A stretch of DNA of 64,000 nt from Gemmatimonadota bacterium (GCA_022820995.1 JAJEEM010000062.1:1-64000); one strand, 5' to 3'; numbered from the stretch's first letter, positions 10,868-21,027 are shown. Notes: a model not told the origin generated them from the sequence alone. Translations and numbers: made by a program.

Positions 10868-12106
10868 TCAGCCGCGTCGCGCAACGGATCGCCATCGCCG
10901 GACAACGGTTTCGCCGGCTACCCCAGCGACCGCTTCCGCGCGGGAGAGTGCACGCTTCAGATCGGCTTCCAGGTCCTCGCAGGCCTCGATCCCGACCGAC
11001 AACCGGAGCAGCCCCTCGCCGATCCCCGCCGCCAGGCGTGCGGGTTCATCCATGGACGCGTGCGTCATCGTCCAGGGGTGCGCGACGAGGCTCTCCACAC
11101 CGCCCAGCGATTCGGCGAGCGCGAAGTGCTCGATCCGGTCCACGAAGGCATCCACCGCCGCCCGCCCGCCGCGCAGTTCGAACGAAACGAGGCTGCCCCA
11201 CCCCATCTGCTGCCGCCGCGCGATCTCGTGCCCGGGATTCTCGGGCAGGCTCGGATGATGAACCCGGGCGACGACGTCGCTGCGGTTCAGCAGATCGACG
11301 ATGCAGACCGCGTTCTCCTCGTGCACGCGGCTGCGCGCGTGAAGGGTTCGCATCCCTCGGAGCGTCAGATACGAGTCGAACGGAGCCCCCGACGCGCCCA
11401 TGGCGTTGGTCCACCAGGCGACTTCTTCGAGCAGACCCTCGTCCGCCGCGACCACCGCCCCGCCCACCACGTCGCCGTGCCCGTTCAGGAACTTCGTCGT
11501 CGAGTGCACGACGAGATCGGCGCCGAACTCCAGCGGGCGCTGGTTGACGGGCGAGAGGAAGGTGTTGTCCGTCACGCAGACCGCCCCGACGTCGCGCGCC
11601 ACCCGTGCCCACGCCGCAATGTCGGTGATCCTCAGGTGTGGGTTGCTCGGCGTCTCGATCCAGATCATCCGGGGACGGAGCCGGCGGGCGAGTTCGAGCG
11701 ACCCGGGATCCCGCAGGTCGACGAACTCGACGCGATACGCGCCGCGGTTCGCCTCGACGGAGAAGAGGCGGTAGCTGCCGCCGTAGCAGTCGCGGGGCGC
11801 CAGGAGCAGATCGCCCGCGGACAGCAGGCGCGTCGACACGGCGATCGCCGACATTCCGGACGAGGTGACGACCGCACCGCATCCTCCCTCGAGTTCGGCG
11901 ATGGTTTCGGCCGCGAGATCCCGGGTCGGGTTGGCCGTGCGGGTGTAGTCGTACTTCGCGTACACGCCCGGCGCATCGAAGAAGAAGTTCGTGGAGAGAT
12001 GGATCGGCGGCATGACCGCCCGATGGGCAGTATCGGCGCCGAGCCCCGCCCGCACTGCGCGTGTGACGGGGGACGAGGCAACGCGAGGGGCAGAGCGGTT
12101 GGCCAT
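10868..12106 (-). CDS. cystathionine gamma-synthase family PLP enzyme
   Basis: VYAKYDYTRTANPTRDLAAETIAELEGG, SSGMSAI, DNTFLSPVNQRPLEFGADLVVHSTTKFLNGH (PLP lysine). Confidence 0.9.
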   Translation of the reverse strand: MANRSAPRVASSPVTRAVRAGLGADTAHRAVMPPIHLSTNFFFDAPGVYAKYDYTRTANPTRDLAAETIAELEGGCGAVVTSSGMSAIAVSTRLLSAGDLLLAPRDCYGGSYRLFSVEANRGAYRVEFVDLRDPGSLELARRLRPRMIWIETPSNPHLRITDIAAWARVARDVGAVCVTDNTFLSPVNQRPLEFGADLVVHSTTKFLNGHGDVVGGAVVAADEGLLEEVAWWTNAMGASGAPFDSYLTLRGMRTLHARSRVHEENAVCIVDLLNRSDVVARVHHPSLPENPGHEIARRQQMGWGSLVSFELRGGRAAVDAFVDRIEHFALAESLGGVESLVAHPWTMTHASMDEPARLAAGIGEGLLRLSVGIEACEDLEADLKRALSRAEAVAGVAGETVVRRWRSVARRG

Positions 12107-12603
12107 GGGGACCTCTCCGAGTCTCGAGTTTACCTCATCGGACTCCGGAGATTCGACACCCTGTTCCGTACGGCTCCCGCCCCGAAGGGCGGCGGGCGGT
12201 TCATCTTCACGGCGGACGCGAGTCCACCGCAGGAGTTGGCACCTTTGCGGGAATGCCACTTCCCACAGGTTGCCCCGGCATCAACGGGCCTTTCCCTCAG
12301 CCGGTCTCGATGAGTTGTCGTGCGGGCAGTTCTACGGAAGCGGCCGTCGAATGTCAAACCGCGCGACGGCGGCACCTTGGAGAATGCATGGCTCCCGGTC
12401 AACGTCGATCCGCGCACCGGGCGTCGCGAAGCGGGGGCGACCCCGGGCAACGCGACCCCAGGCCGACCATCACTTTTGTTACATCCGGCCATCGGTTTTG
12501 ACATTGTTCCGAGCCTCATGTGGCCGTCGGTTGGTTCCTGCGTGCGAAACGATCCAGTCCAAGGTGGATCGCAATGCCATGACGGGGAGCGGGTTAACGG
12601 GAC

Positions 12604-13500
12604 ATGCACCGACCACGGGCAGCGTCACATACAGGTCTGATCGCCCTCTTCTTCACGGCGTGGATCGCGGCAAACGGGCCCGTGTCCGCGCAGGAGAGCC
12701 GTCTGGTGATGACGGAGTCCGGTAGGCACGTACTGCCCGCACATGTCGTCGTTCGCGGCGGCGCGCTGTCTCCGCGAGGGGACGCCAGCCTGTTCTGGAG
12801 TGGCGATACCGTCTGGATCGCATCGACGCGCCACGCGGAGGTGCGCGCCGTGTGCCCGGAGAGGGTCCGCGCGCCGCTCGGAGCCGCGTTCGTCGGCGCC
12901 CCGGCGGCCGGACGGGCGCCCGCCATCGAGATCATCGACGGAGGGATTGAGGGCGAGGAAGAGCCGCGGCTCATCCGCTTCGCGGACGGGCAATGCCGCG
13001 ACACCGCCTGGAGCGGCCCCGACCCGAGCCTGCCCATTGCCCGCGACGCGAGCGGCTGGGTGTCGGACTTTGAGGTGCCGATCGCATGGTCCGACAGCGC
13101 GGTCATATCCGTGTCGAGCGGGCCGCGCGGCATCATCGTCTCGTCCCGCCGCTTTCCGTTCGCCTGGGCGACCGCGGCGGACGGCGACAGCCGGTCGGCG
13201 GCGGGGCGCGTGCCGGCCGGGAACGAGTCGTACTACGGGAACGACCCGTGGATCGGGACGGGGGTGTTCGCGCTCGACTCGGGCTTCGTACAGGTGCTGG
13301 CCGACCTCGCGTCGGACCGGCGCGACCTCGTCTTCTACGACTCGTCGGGCGCGTTCAAACGCCGACGGGTCATCGACGTTCCTTTCGGGATCCTCGACAC
13401 CGCGCCGGACCGGCGGCAACTGCTGGCCCTCCGCCGGACGGACCGCGTCGAGATCCTCACCTACGAATGGACTTGGCAACCACACCGGGCCGGGAAGTGA
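12604..13500 (+). CDS. exported protein of unknown function, possibly beta-propeller-like
   Basis: Signal peptide; immediately upstream of Cys-rich exported peptide. Confidence 0.5.
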   Translation: MHRPRAASHTGLIALFFTAWIAANGPVSAQESRLVMTESGRHVLPAHVVVRGGALSPRGDASLFWSGDTVWIASTRHAEVRAVCPERVRAPLGAAFVGAPAAGRAPAIEIIDGGIEGEEEPRLIRFADGQCRDTAWSGPDPSLPIARDASGWVSDFEVPIAWSDSAVISVSSGPRGIIVSSRRFPFAWATAADGDSRSAAGRVPAGNESYYGNDPWIGTGVFALDSGFVQVLADLASDRRDLVFYDSSGAFKRRRVIDVPFGILDTAPDRRQLLALRRTDRVEILTYEWTWQPHRAGK

Positions 13501-13522
13501 ACCCAAAACCAGGAGCAAAGGT

Positions 13523-13969
13523 ATGCTGACGAAGAAGATCTCCAACTGGATGATCGCCGCCGCGATCATCTTCGGCGTCGCGGCCCTGACGCCCGACAAC
13601 GCGCAGGCGCAGGATACTGGAATAGATTTCTGCGTAAGCTGTGGCATGTTCTCGGGTGAGTGCGACGAGGGAGGGCCGGGCGTAAACGACATATGCGTCT
13701 GGGGCGAGTGGGGGGGAGTGGATTGGTGCGTTTCGTGGGGCCGCGATTTCTGTGATCCTCGCTTCCCGCGCACCCGGTCCGCTTCGATCGGCGCGGACGG
13801 TGCGATTGTGCAGGAGCGGACATTCGCAGCGGCAACGTCCGACGCTACCGAGATGCCGCAGTCGATGTCCAACCACATTCGTGACTGCAGCAGCCGGATC
13901 GTTGCGAGAGCATACAGCGCGGATGAGGCAGAGCACATGCGTCGCAGGACCGAATCGATCGTGATCTGA
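13523..13969 (+). CDS. small exported Cys/Trp-rich protein
   Basis: MLTKKISNWMIAAAIIFGVAALTPDNAQAQ signal-like N terminus then CVSCGMFSGEC...VWGEWGGVDWCVSWGRDFC. Confidence 0.7.
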   Translation: MLTKKISNWMIAAAIIFGVAALTPDNAQAQDTGIDFCVSCGMFSGECDEGGPGVNDICVWGEWGGVDWCVSWGRDFCDPRFPRTRSASIGADGAIVQERTFAAATSDATEMPQSMSNHIRDCSSRIVARAYSADEAEHMRRRTESIVI

Positions 13970-13984
13970 GATCGGGCGGGCGTT

Positions 13985-14034
13985 GCCGATGATCGGGGGA
14001 AATTCAGCCCCCGGTGCATCCCCCGATCATCGGC
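13985..14034. terminator. perfect 15-bp inverted repeat (20-nt loop), candidate attenuator/mRNA-processing hairpin
   Basis: gccgatgatcggggg ... cccccgatcatcggc between Cys-rich gene and propeller gene; no T-tract. Confidence 0.6.
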
Positions 14035-14066
14035 GGCCCGCAAAATACAAGACAGGAGATCGGATC

Positions 14067-15260
14067 ATGTTCAACGTGGTACTTGCCGCCGTGGTTGTTC
14101 TTGCCGCGGTTGCGGACCTCCCGGCCCAGGAGCGTCGCGACACGCTCGTCGCGGTCTCTCGCCTGGCGGTCCCCGACAGCGTACCTCTCAGCGACGTCGA
14201 GCAGTTGGTTCCGGCGACGGACGGGTCGATGTTCATGCTCGATAGCCGGACGGAGAGCGTGTTGGCGTTCGGCCCGGATGGGGTCTTCCGGCGGCAAATC
14301 GGTCGGCGGGGCGAAGGTCCGGGCGAGTTGCTCTCGCCGTGGCGTCTCGGGATGCTGGGGCGCGACACGCTGTGGGTCGTGGATGCGCGGCGCCGCGTCA
14401 ACCTCTACGATGCGTCGACCGGGGAAAGTCTGGCGGACTTCGGCCCGGATACGTGGGATGCCGCGACGGCGGGCGGCGAGATCGTGCGACCGTTCGCGGC
14501 GCTGGCAGACCACAGCATCATGGCCTTCAGATGGGCCGAGAGGGATCTGCTGGCGGAAGTGCTCGCATTTCGCGTCGAGCGCGGGGCCGCTCCGGAAGGC
14601 GCTTCGCTTGCGCTGCTGGACCTCCGGGACCGGTCCGTCGCGGCCCCGGTACCGACGGGCGATGGCAGCCTGCAGTTGCGCAATCCGTTTTCTCACAGCG
14701 ATATGATTGCAGTGGGCCCCGGCGGAAGGCGCATCGCGGTCATACGGCGACCACGGCCGGAGGGCTCGCCCGCGTTCTTCGTGGCGGAACGGCATGACGT
14801 GTTGCAAGGTATCGTGGACACGGTTCGGGTCTCGTACGAGCCGCGCCCCCTCGACGCCCGCGAGATCCGGGCGTGGGCGGAGGAACTCGGACCCGTGGAG
14901 CGAGTGGTCGAACTCGGCGTGTTCCCCAGCCGGGCGGCGGGGGTTGAAGCGGTGCTGGGGGCACTCGATGCGCCCGGCCACCATCCGCCGGTCGAGAACC
15001 GGGGGCGGGGCATCGTGGACGAGGGCGTGCTGATGGACCCGGAGGGCGTAATGTGGTTTCAGCTCTACGACGCGTCCGGACGGTCGAACGAGTGGATCGT
15101 CGTCTCCGGCGAGGGAGGCGCGAGGGAGGTGTCGCGCGTGGCGGCTGCGGCGGGTGCCCGGCTGCTGGCCGTGAGCGGAGACCGGGTATGGGCGGAGGTG
15201 CGCGACGCGTTCGGAGTGCCTGCGGTTCAGGTGCTGCGGATCCAACGCGCCTGCGGATGA
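14067..15260 (+). CDS. 6-bladed beta-propeller exported protein
   Basis: SDVEQLVPATDGSMFMLDSRTESVLAFGPDGVFRRQIGRRGEGPGEL; signal peptide. Confidence 0.75.
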   Translation: MFNVVLAAVVVLAAVADLPAQERRDTLVAVSRLAVPDSVPLSDVEQLVPATDGSMFMLDSRTESVLAFGPDGVFRRQIGRRGEGPGELLSPWRLGMLGRDTLWVVDARRRVNLYDASTGESLADFGPDTWDAATAGGEIVRPFAALADHSIMAFRWAERDLLAEVLAFRVERGAAPEGASLALLDLRDRSVAAPVPTGDGSLQLRNPFSHSDMIAVGPGGRRIAVIRRPRPEGSPAFFVAERHDVLQGIVDTVRVSYEPRPLDAREIRAWAEELGPVERVVELGVFPSRAAGVEAVLGALDAPGHHPPVENRGRGIVDEGVLMDPEGVMWFQLYDASGRSNEWIVVSGEGGAREVSRVAAAAGARLLAVSGDRVWAEVRDAFGVPAVQVLRIQRACG

Positions 15261-15264
15261 CGGC

Positions 15265-16449
15265 GTGACTCGACACACCCGCGTCGGCGCGCGCGCGATG
15301 CTGGCCGCAACCCTCGCGTTCGCCCTGATTGCGCCCGTCGTCGCCGCGCAGGACCCGGGCGCTCGGATGACGGGCGTCCTCGTGTCCGAGGGCGACGGCA
15401 CGCCGGTGGACGGGGCGGTCGTGGCGCTCGTGGACGGCGAAGGCGTCGTCGCGTGGGAGACGCTGTCGAACGCCAGCGGCGCGTTCAGCCTGCCGCTGCC
15501 GCCGGTGGGCACGTACCGCGTTCGGGTATCGCGCATCGGCTACGATTCGTGGACCTCCGGCCCGATCCGCATCGACTCCGCGCAGGCGCCCGGCCCGCTG
15601 CGCCTCGAGATCCCGGTGCGGCCGATCCCGCTCCCGGAGTTGATGGTCACGGAACAGAACGACTGTCCGACGACGCCCGAGCAGCGGCGGCGCGCGTTCG
15701 AACTCTACGAGTCCGTCCTCCCGATCCTGGCCTCGATGTCCACCGCGGCGACTGGCGACTCTCTGCTTGTGCGGATGGAGCGGCCGGTCCGGATCTGGAA
15801 ACGAGGCAGGTTCCGCTATACACAGGACACCGTGACCGTCATGGTCACGGAGGCGCTGAGCAACGCGTCGCCGGGACACCTGGAGGCGTACGGATACGGG
15901 GACATCGTTGGCGATTCCATGACGACCTTCTACGCGCCGGACGGTGCCGCGCTGGCGTCGCCGGGGTTCCTCGCGACTCACTGCCTGAGCACAACCGAGG
16001 CCGAGACCGGGGCTGACGTCACGACCGGGCTGGCGTTCGAGCCGAGGCCCGGCCGGGAGGTCGTCGACGTGACCGGCGTGCTGTGGATCGACACTGTCGC
16101 CAACGAACCCCGGGAACTGGCGTTCCACTACACGTCGCTGCGACCGTTCCTCCGGCGACATCTGGTTGAGCCGCTACGGGATGACCACGAGCGTCGTTTG
16201 CCTGGCCGCCGCGCCAGCATTGGCACCATCCGCATCCAGGAGTCTCGTTTCGGGGGGCAACTTCGCTTCGAGCGTGTTGCCAGTGATCGTTGGCTGATCC
16301 GCGAGTGGCGAATGCTCACGCCGCGCCTCGCTTCTCGCTCCTTCTCGCACCCGCGCACGGGGACCAACGTCTTGCCCATTGCAGTGCCCCTTGAGTCCCG
16401 AGGCGAGGTGCTTGCGTTGTTCCGCCGCTCCGACCGTTCCCCGCGATGA
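15265..16449 (+). CDS. exported protein with carboxypeptidase regulatory-like domain
   Basis: MTGVLVSEGDGTPVDGAVVALVDGEG...GAFSLPLPPVGTYRVRVSRIGY. Confidence 0.75.
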   Translation: MTRHTRVGARAMLAATLAFALIAPVVAAQDPGARMTGVLVSEGDGTPVDGAVVALVDGEGVVAWETLSNASGAFSLPLPPVGTYRVRVSRIGYDSWTSGPIRIDSAQAPGPLRLEIPVRPIPLPELMVTEQNDCPTTPEQRRRAFELYESVLPILASMSTAATGDSLLVRMERPVRIWKRGRFRYTQDTVTVMVTEALSNASPGHLEAYGYGDIVGDSMTTFYAPDGAALASPGFLATHCLSTTEAETGADVTTGLAFEPRPGREVVDVTGVLWIDTVANEPRELAFHYTSLRPFLRRHLVEPLRDDHERRLPGRRASIGTIRIQESRFGGQLRFERVASDRWLIREWRMLTPRLASRSFSHPRTGTNVLPIAVPLESRGEVLALFRRSDRSPR

Positions 16450-16921
16450 CCGGCGATCCGTCGTTCCCCCGCGCGGATTCCGGAAGGCGCCCGAGGCCGA
16501 CGGGTTGCTGCTGTCACGGCATGCTTCGCTTCGACAACGCCATCCGCGCCTGATGGATCGTCTCCACGTGGCGCAAGGCCCGGCCCGTCTCCCTTTACGA
16601 ACTCTCAACCGAATGGTACATTACGATATCCGTGAGCCCGGTCGTTCGTTCATAGACCCCAACAGACCCCAGCGGGGAGACGCCCTGGATCGAGCCGCCA
16701 TGAGCAAGAACCAGCCGGGATGGGCTGAAACGCAACAATCGCACACTCTTTTCGACACGATCAACTCTGGGTTTGAACAATAAGTTATTGATGTACTGTC
16801 TTTGAGAGTCACTACTCAATATATGACATCCAAACAAACCCCACTGTAGCGCCAGGTTCGACTTTCGTCGAAGCCGGTCGCCGGCCGGTCCGCGAAAGGA
16901 AGCCCCCGTTCGGAGTTCGGA

Positions 16922-17689
16922 ATGATCAAGATCATAGTGGAATCCTCGCACGACGCCACCCTGATCGAGGATGCAGTCGATAACTGGCCCGTCCGCATAG
17001 TCAATGATGTCGAGCGTCTGCCAGGCGACGACGATGTCGAGTGCCTGATCCTGGGTTCCCGCGCGCGAAATCTGGCGCGGTGGGTCGGGCCGTTGGGGAA
17101 GATCGAGCGGGATTGGGCCGGAGTTCCCATCATCGTCGTGACGGATTCCGAACCCGAGGTGGCGCTCCAGCTAAGCGGCATCAAGGTGTCCGCCGTCGTC
17201 TGGTTCGAGGATCTCCAGAGCGAGCTCGGCCCCGCGATCCGCGCCGCGCGCGGAGTGGATCATATTCTCCGCCTGGCCGGGGAGATAGAGGAATCGACGC
17301 TGCCCCCCTCTCTTCGGTTAGCCGTGGCGCACGGACTCCGGGTGGCTACGGACCGACCGATTCGCCGCGTACGGAAGCTGGCGTCGGTGGTTGGCTCCTC
17401 CCCCGTTACGCTGTCTCAGCAGTTTCGGGAGAGTGTGGGGGGCCGCACGACCTTGGCGCGGTTCCTTCGCGCGCTTGTCATACTCCGGGGCCACCAGCTG
17501 CGGTCGTCCGGTCTCGGCTGGGACCGGGTGGCCGGAGAGTTGCGAGTCTCTCGTCAGACGCTCCACCGCCAATCGAAGGAGTGGCCGGGCCGCAGGCTCG
17601 GTCCGCTGGCGGCCATGTCGCGCGGACAGCTTCTCGCACGGTTCGTGTCCGACTTTGTGCGTCCCCTCCTCGCTGACAGGACCGACTAA
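16922..17689 (+). CDS. regulatory protein with N-terminal receiver-like region and C-terminal AraC-type HTH
   Basis: Alternating hydrophobic N terminus; two HTH-like segments VRKLASVVGSSPVTLSQQFRESVG and WDRVAGELRVSRQTLHRQSKEW. Confidence 0.55.
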   Translation: MIKIIVESSHDATLIEDAVDNWPVRIVNDVERLPGDDDVECLILGSRARNLARWVGPLGKIERDWAGVPIIVVTDSEPEVALQLSGIKVSAVVWFEDLQSELGPAIRAARGVDHILRLAGEIEESTLPPSLRLAVAHGLRVATDRPIRRVRKLASVVGSSPVTLSQQFRESVGGRTTLARFLRALVILRGHQLRSSGLGWDRVAGELRVSRQTLHRQSKEWPGRRLGPLAAMSRGQLLARFVSDFVRPLLADRTD

Positions 17690-18162
17690 TACGGGGTCCT
17701 GTCCCGCTTTCGGATCCAGCGGTCGAAGACGTCGCGCGCTCTGTCGGAGGGGACCCGCACGAGTGACACGATGCTGCGCGCGCTCGGGGGTCGCGAGAAT
17801 TCGTCGTAGATGTCTTCGTCGCTGAACCGGATGCGAGCCGCGTCCTCACGGGTGTTCGCGTAGTACACGCGGCGGATCCGGCTCCAGTAGATCGCTCCCA
17901 GGCACATCGGACACGGTTCGCAGCTCGCATGGATCTCGCACCCGCCGAGGTCGAACGTGCCCAGCAGCTCGCAGGCCTTTCGAATCGCCTGGATTTCGGC
18001 GTGGGCCGTGGGATCGTTGTCCAGCGTGACCCGGTTCGTCCCCTCCGCCACGATCTCGCCGTCCTTCACGACGACGGCGCCGAACGGGCCGCCGCCCGCG
18101 TCCATGCTGCGCTCGGACAGGTCGATGGCCCGCTGCATAAGATCCATGAATTTCTCACCCAT
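17686..18162 (-). CDS. nucleoside/guanine deaminase (cytidine-deaminase fold)
   Basis: PTAHAEIQAIRKAC and SCEPCPMCLGAIYWSRI zinc motifs. Confidence 0.9.
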   Translation of the reverse strand: MGEKFMDLMQRAIDLSERSMDAGGGPFGAVVVKDGEIVAEGTNRVTLDNDPTAHAEIQAIRKACELLGTFDLGGCEIHASCEPCPMCLGAIYWSRIRRVYYANTREDAARIRFSDEDIYDEFSRPPSARSIVSLVRVPSDRARDVFDRWIRKRDRTPY

Positions 18163-18332
18163 CACGACGCTCGTTTCGCCAGGGCGTGTGCGCTCGATTC
18201 CGGCCGGTCGACTCCCGGCCCGTCGACTCCCGGCGGTCGACTCCCGGAGCACACCCGGAATATACTCAGCCGGTCCCGTCCCCGGCTTTCGGCAGGGGGC
18301 CCCCTCGTTCTCAAGCCCCGCGGCGAGCGCGA

Positions 18333-19265
18333 TTGACGAACTCTTCCAGTAGCCAGCCCTCCCGGCGGCGTCCGGGAGACCTCACGGTCGACCTCGGGCT
18401 CATGGCGACCGCAATCATCTGGGGCATCAACTTCTCCGTCGTGAAGGTCGTCCTGCGGGAGTTCGAGCCGCTTGCGTTAAACGCCCTTCGCTTCCCCTTC
18501 GCGGCGGTCGCGGTCTGGTTGCTCCTCCGGGCCACGGGGCGCCCGGTGCTCCCGCCGCGGAGCGAGTGGGTGCGGATCGCGGGACTCGGTGTGGTGGGGC
18601 ACGTGATCTTCCAGGCCACCTTCATCTACGGGATCGACCTGACGCTGACCGGGAACGCCGCCCTGCTCCTTTCCACGAGTCCGGTGTGGGTGCTGCTGAT
18701 CGCGTCCGCGCTCGGACGGGAGCGGTTCAGCCCCGCGATCCTCCTGGGCGTCGTCGCGACGCTCGCCGGCATGGCGATCCTCATCACCGGCGGGACGCAG
18801 GAGGTCGGAGGCGCCGGTCTCGGCGATCTGCTCGTCCTCGCGGGCGCGCTCTCCTGGGCGTCCTTCACGGTCTTCGGACGGCGCATCACGAAGCGCCGCG
18901 GGGCGCTGGAAGTGACGGCGTGGACGCTCTGGGCCGCCCTTCCCGTCATCGTCGTCATGGGGATCCCGGATCTGATGCGCGCCGACTGGAGTTCGGCCCC
19001 GCCGGGGATCTGGTTCGCGACGGCCTACACCGGGGTCTTCGGGATCGCCATCGCCTACCTGCTCTGGTCGCGGGGCATGAAGACGATCGGACAGAGCCGC
19101 ACGGCGGTGTACCAGAACCTCGTCCCGGTGATCGCGCTGGCGACGGCGTGGATGTGGCTGGGAGAGACGCCCACGCCGCAGCAACTGGGGGGCGCCGCCG
19201 TCATCCTCTCGGGCGTCGCCGTGGCGCGTGGCCTCGCCGGACGCCGGCGCCGTCGCGCCCCGTAA
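18333..19265 (+). CDS. EamA/DMT-family transporter
   Basis: 10-TM hydrophobic pattern, two EamA repeats; TTG start likely. Confidence 0.85.
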   Translation: MTNSSSSQPSRRRPGDLTVDLGLMATAIIWGINFSVVKVVLREFEPLALNALRFPFAAVAVWLLLRATGRPVLPPRSEWVRIAGLGVVGHVIFQATFIYGIDLTLTGNAALLLSTSPVWVLLIASALGRERFSPAILLGVVATLAGMAILITGGTQEVGGAGLGDLLVLAGALSWASFTVFGRRITKRRGALEVTAWTLWAALPVIVVMGIPDLMRADWSSAPPGIWFATAYTGVFGIAIAYLLWSRGMKTIGQSRTAVYQNLVPVIALATAWMWLGETPTPQQLGGAAVILSGVAVARGLAGRRRRRAP

Positions 19266-19329
19266 GCCGGCTTCTCGCGCCGGACGCCGGTCTCGCGACG
19301 GGCTCCGGCGGCGGCCTACCTTGGAGGGC

Positions 19330-19956
19330 ATGTCCGACGAGCGCGGAGTCGCGGGGATCGTGCTGGCCGCCGGTTCGTCGACCCGCATGGGGCGCAACAA
19401 GCTCCTGCTGGACGTCGACGGGGAGACGCTCGTGCGCCGTGCCGTCCGCCTCGCGGGTGAGGCGGGCCTCGACCCCGTCATCCTCGTCACGGGACGTTTC
19501 CGGGAGGCCGTCGAACGGGAGGTTGAGGATCTCGGCTGCAAGCCGACCTTCAATCCCGATCACGAGACCGGCATCCAGACGTCCGTGGCCCGCGGAGTGG
19601 CGGCGGTGCCGGCGGATTGCGGGGCAGCCGTCGTGATGCTGCCCGACATGCCCTTCATGACCGGGCGCATGGTGCGGACGCTGATGGAACGCCACGCGGA
19701 GACGGGCGCACCGCTCGTCGTGTCGCGCTACGGCGAGGTGAACGCGCCGCCCATCCTGTACGGCCGCGGCCTCTTCGCCGAGATCTCCCGCATGCGGGCG
19801 GGATGCGGGCGCGAGGTCGTCCGCCGACACCACGAGCGGGCGGTCCATGTGGAGTGGCCGGCCGACCGGCTGCGCGACGTCGACCGGCCCGACGAATACG
19901 AGGCCGTGCGGCGGGAACTCGCGGCGGTCGGCCCCCGCTCTGGTGATCCCGCGTGA
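19330..19956 (+). CDS. mocA: molybdenum cofactor nucleotidyltransferase (MocA-like)
   Basis: GIVLAAGSSTRMGRNKLLLDVDGETLV; located in a molybdo-flavoenzyme locus. Confidence 0.85.
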   Translation: MSDERGVAGIVLAAGSSTRMGRNKLLLDVDGETLVRRAVRLAGEAGLDPVILVTGRFREAVEREVEDLGCKPTFNPDHETGIQTSVARGVAAVPADCGAAVVMLPDMPFMTGRMVRTLMERHAETGAPLVVSRYGEVNAPPILYGRGLFAEISRMRAGCGREVVRRHHERAVHVEWPADRLRDVDRPDEYEAVRRELAAVGPRSGDPA

Positions 19957-20975
19957 AACGCGACCTGCTCGATCTCGCGGCGCGGTTGACGGCCGAACGA
20001 CAGCCGTACGCGCTCGCCACGGTCGTGCGGAGCGAACGCCCCACGAGCGGCAAGCCGGGAAACATGGCGCTGATCTCGGCCGACGGCGCCATGCACGGCT
20101 GGATCGGCGGCAGCTGCACGCGGTCGGAGGTGATCCGCCACGCGCTGGAGACCCTGAATGAGGGCGAACCCCGGCTCCTCGCCTTCGGGTCGAGTCCCGG
20201 ACGGCCCGACGACCTGGTCCCCGTCCCCATGTCCTGCAGCAGCGGAGGGAAGGTGGAAGTGCACGTGAATCCGGTTCTTCCGGCTCCCGTCCTCGTCGTG
20301 GCGGGAAGTTCGCCCGTCGCCGTCGCGCTCGTGCGTCTCGGCGGCGCGATGGGATACACGACCGTGGCCGAAGCCCCCGCGGACGGAGCTCCGGATGGGA
20401 CGCTGGCCGAGGTGGCCGATGAAGTCGTCGACGACCTGCCCCAGACGGCGGCGCGTTACGCCGAACGCCCCCGCGGCTGGAAGCTTTACGGCGTCGTCGC
20501 CACCATGGGGCGGCGTGACGAGCGCTCGCTGGCCGAGTTGGCGGCCGCCGCCCCGGACTATCTCGGCGTGATCGCCTCCCCCACCCGGATGGAAGAAGTC
20601 CGTCGCGTCCTGGCCGCGCAGGGGCTCGACGCCGACCAGATCGCCCGCGTGCACGGCCCGGCCGGCCTCGATATCGGAGCCGAAAGCCCCGAGGAGATCG
20701 CGGTGAGCATCCTCGCCGAGATCGTCCAACTCGAGGCGCAACCGGACGAGCAGGAGGCCGAGTCCGGCGACGCACCCGCGGACGACACTGGGTCCGACGC
20801 CGGGACCGACGAACAGGCAACGGATCCCGTGTGCGGGATGACCGTCCCGGTGGCCGGATCCCCCTCGTCCATCTTCGAAGGGGAACCCGTCTACTTCTGC
20901 TGCGAGGGCTGCCGCAGCCGCTTCGACGCAACGCCCGAACTCTATCTGTCTCGCCCCGTAGCGGATCACTCGTGA
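19953..20975 (+). CDS. XdhC/CoxI-family maturation protein with C-terminal YHS domain
   Basis: [26 protein letters not shown]-terminal [10 protein letters not shown]...[20 protein letters not shown]. Confidence 0.85.
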   Translation: MKRDLLDLAARLTAERQPYALATVVRSERPTSGKPGNMALISADGAMHGWIGGSCTRSEVIRHALETLNEGEPRLLAFGSSPGRPDDLVPVPMSCSSGGKVEVHVNPVLPAPVLVVAGSSPVAVALVRLGGAMGYTTVAEAPADGAPDGTLAEVADEVVDDLPQTAARYAERPRGWKLYGVVATMGRRDERSLAELAAAAPDYLGVIASPTRMEEVRRVLAAQGLDADQIARVHGPAGLDIGAESPEEIAVSILAEIVQLEAQPDEQEAESGDAPADDTGSDAGTDEQATDPVCGMTVPVAGSPSSIFEGEPVYFCCEGCRSRFDATPELYLSRPVADHS

Positions 20976-21010
20976 GAACCCGGGTCCGCCGTACCGTCAG
21001 GTTGATCATC

Positions 21011-21027
21011 GTACCGCTACGCGGTAC
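21011..21027. promoter_or_regulatory. 7-bp inverted repeat upstream of higB, candidate TA operator
   Basis: gtaccgc tac gcggtac, 8 nt before ATG 21036. Confidence 0.5.

Noticed and set aside
12130-12609. ORFs in the 12.1-12.6 kb gap
   Set aside because: No family signal or RBS on either strand; kept as intergenic.
16379-16783. 134-aa ORF downstream of the regulatory-like-domain gene
   Set aside because: Low-complexity, no recognisable domain or initiation signal; region looks intergenic.
19201-21009. 602-aa minus-strand ORF over mocA/xdhC
   Set aside because: Arg/Pro-rich shadow ORF.
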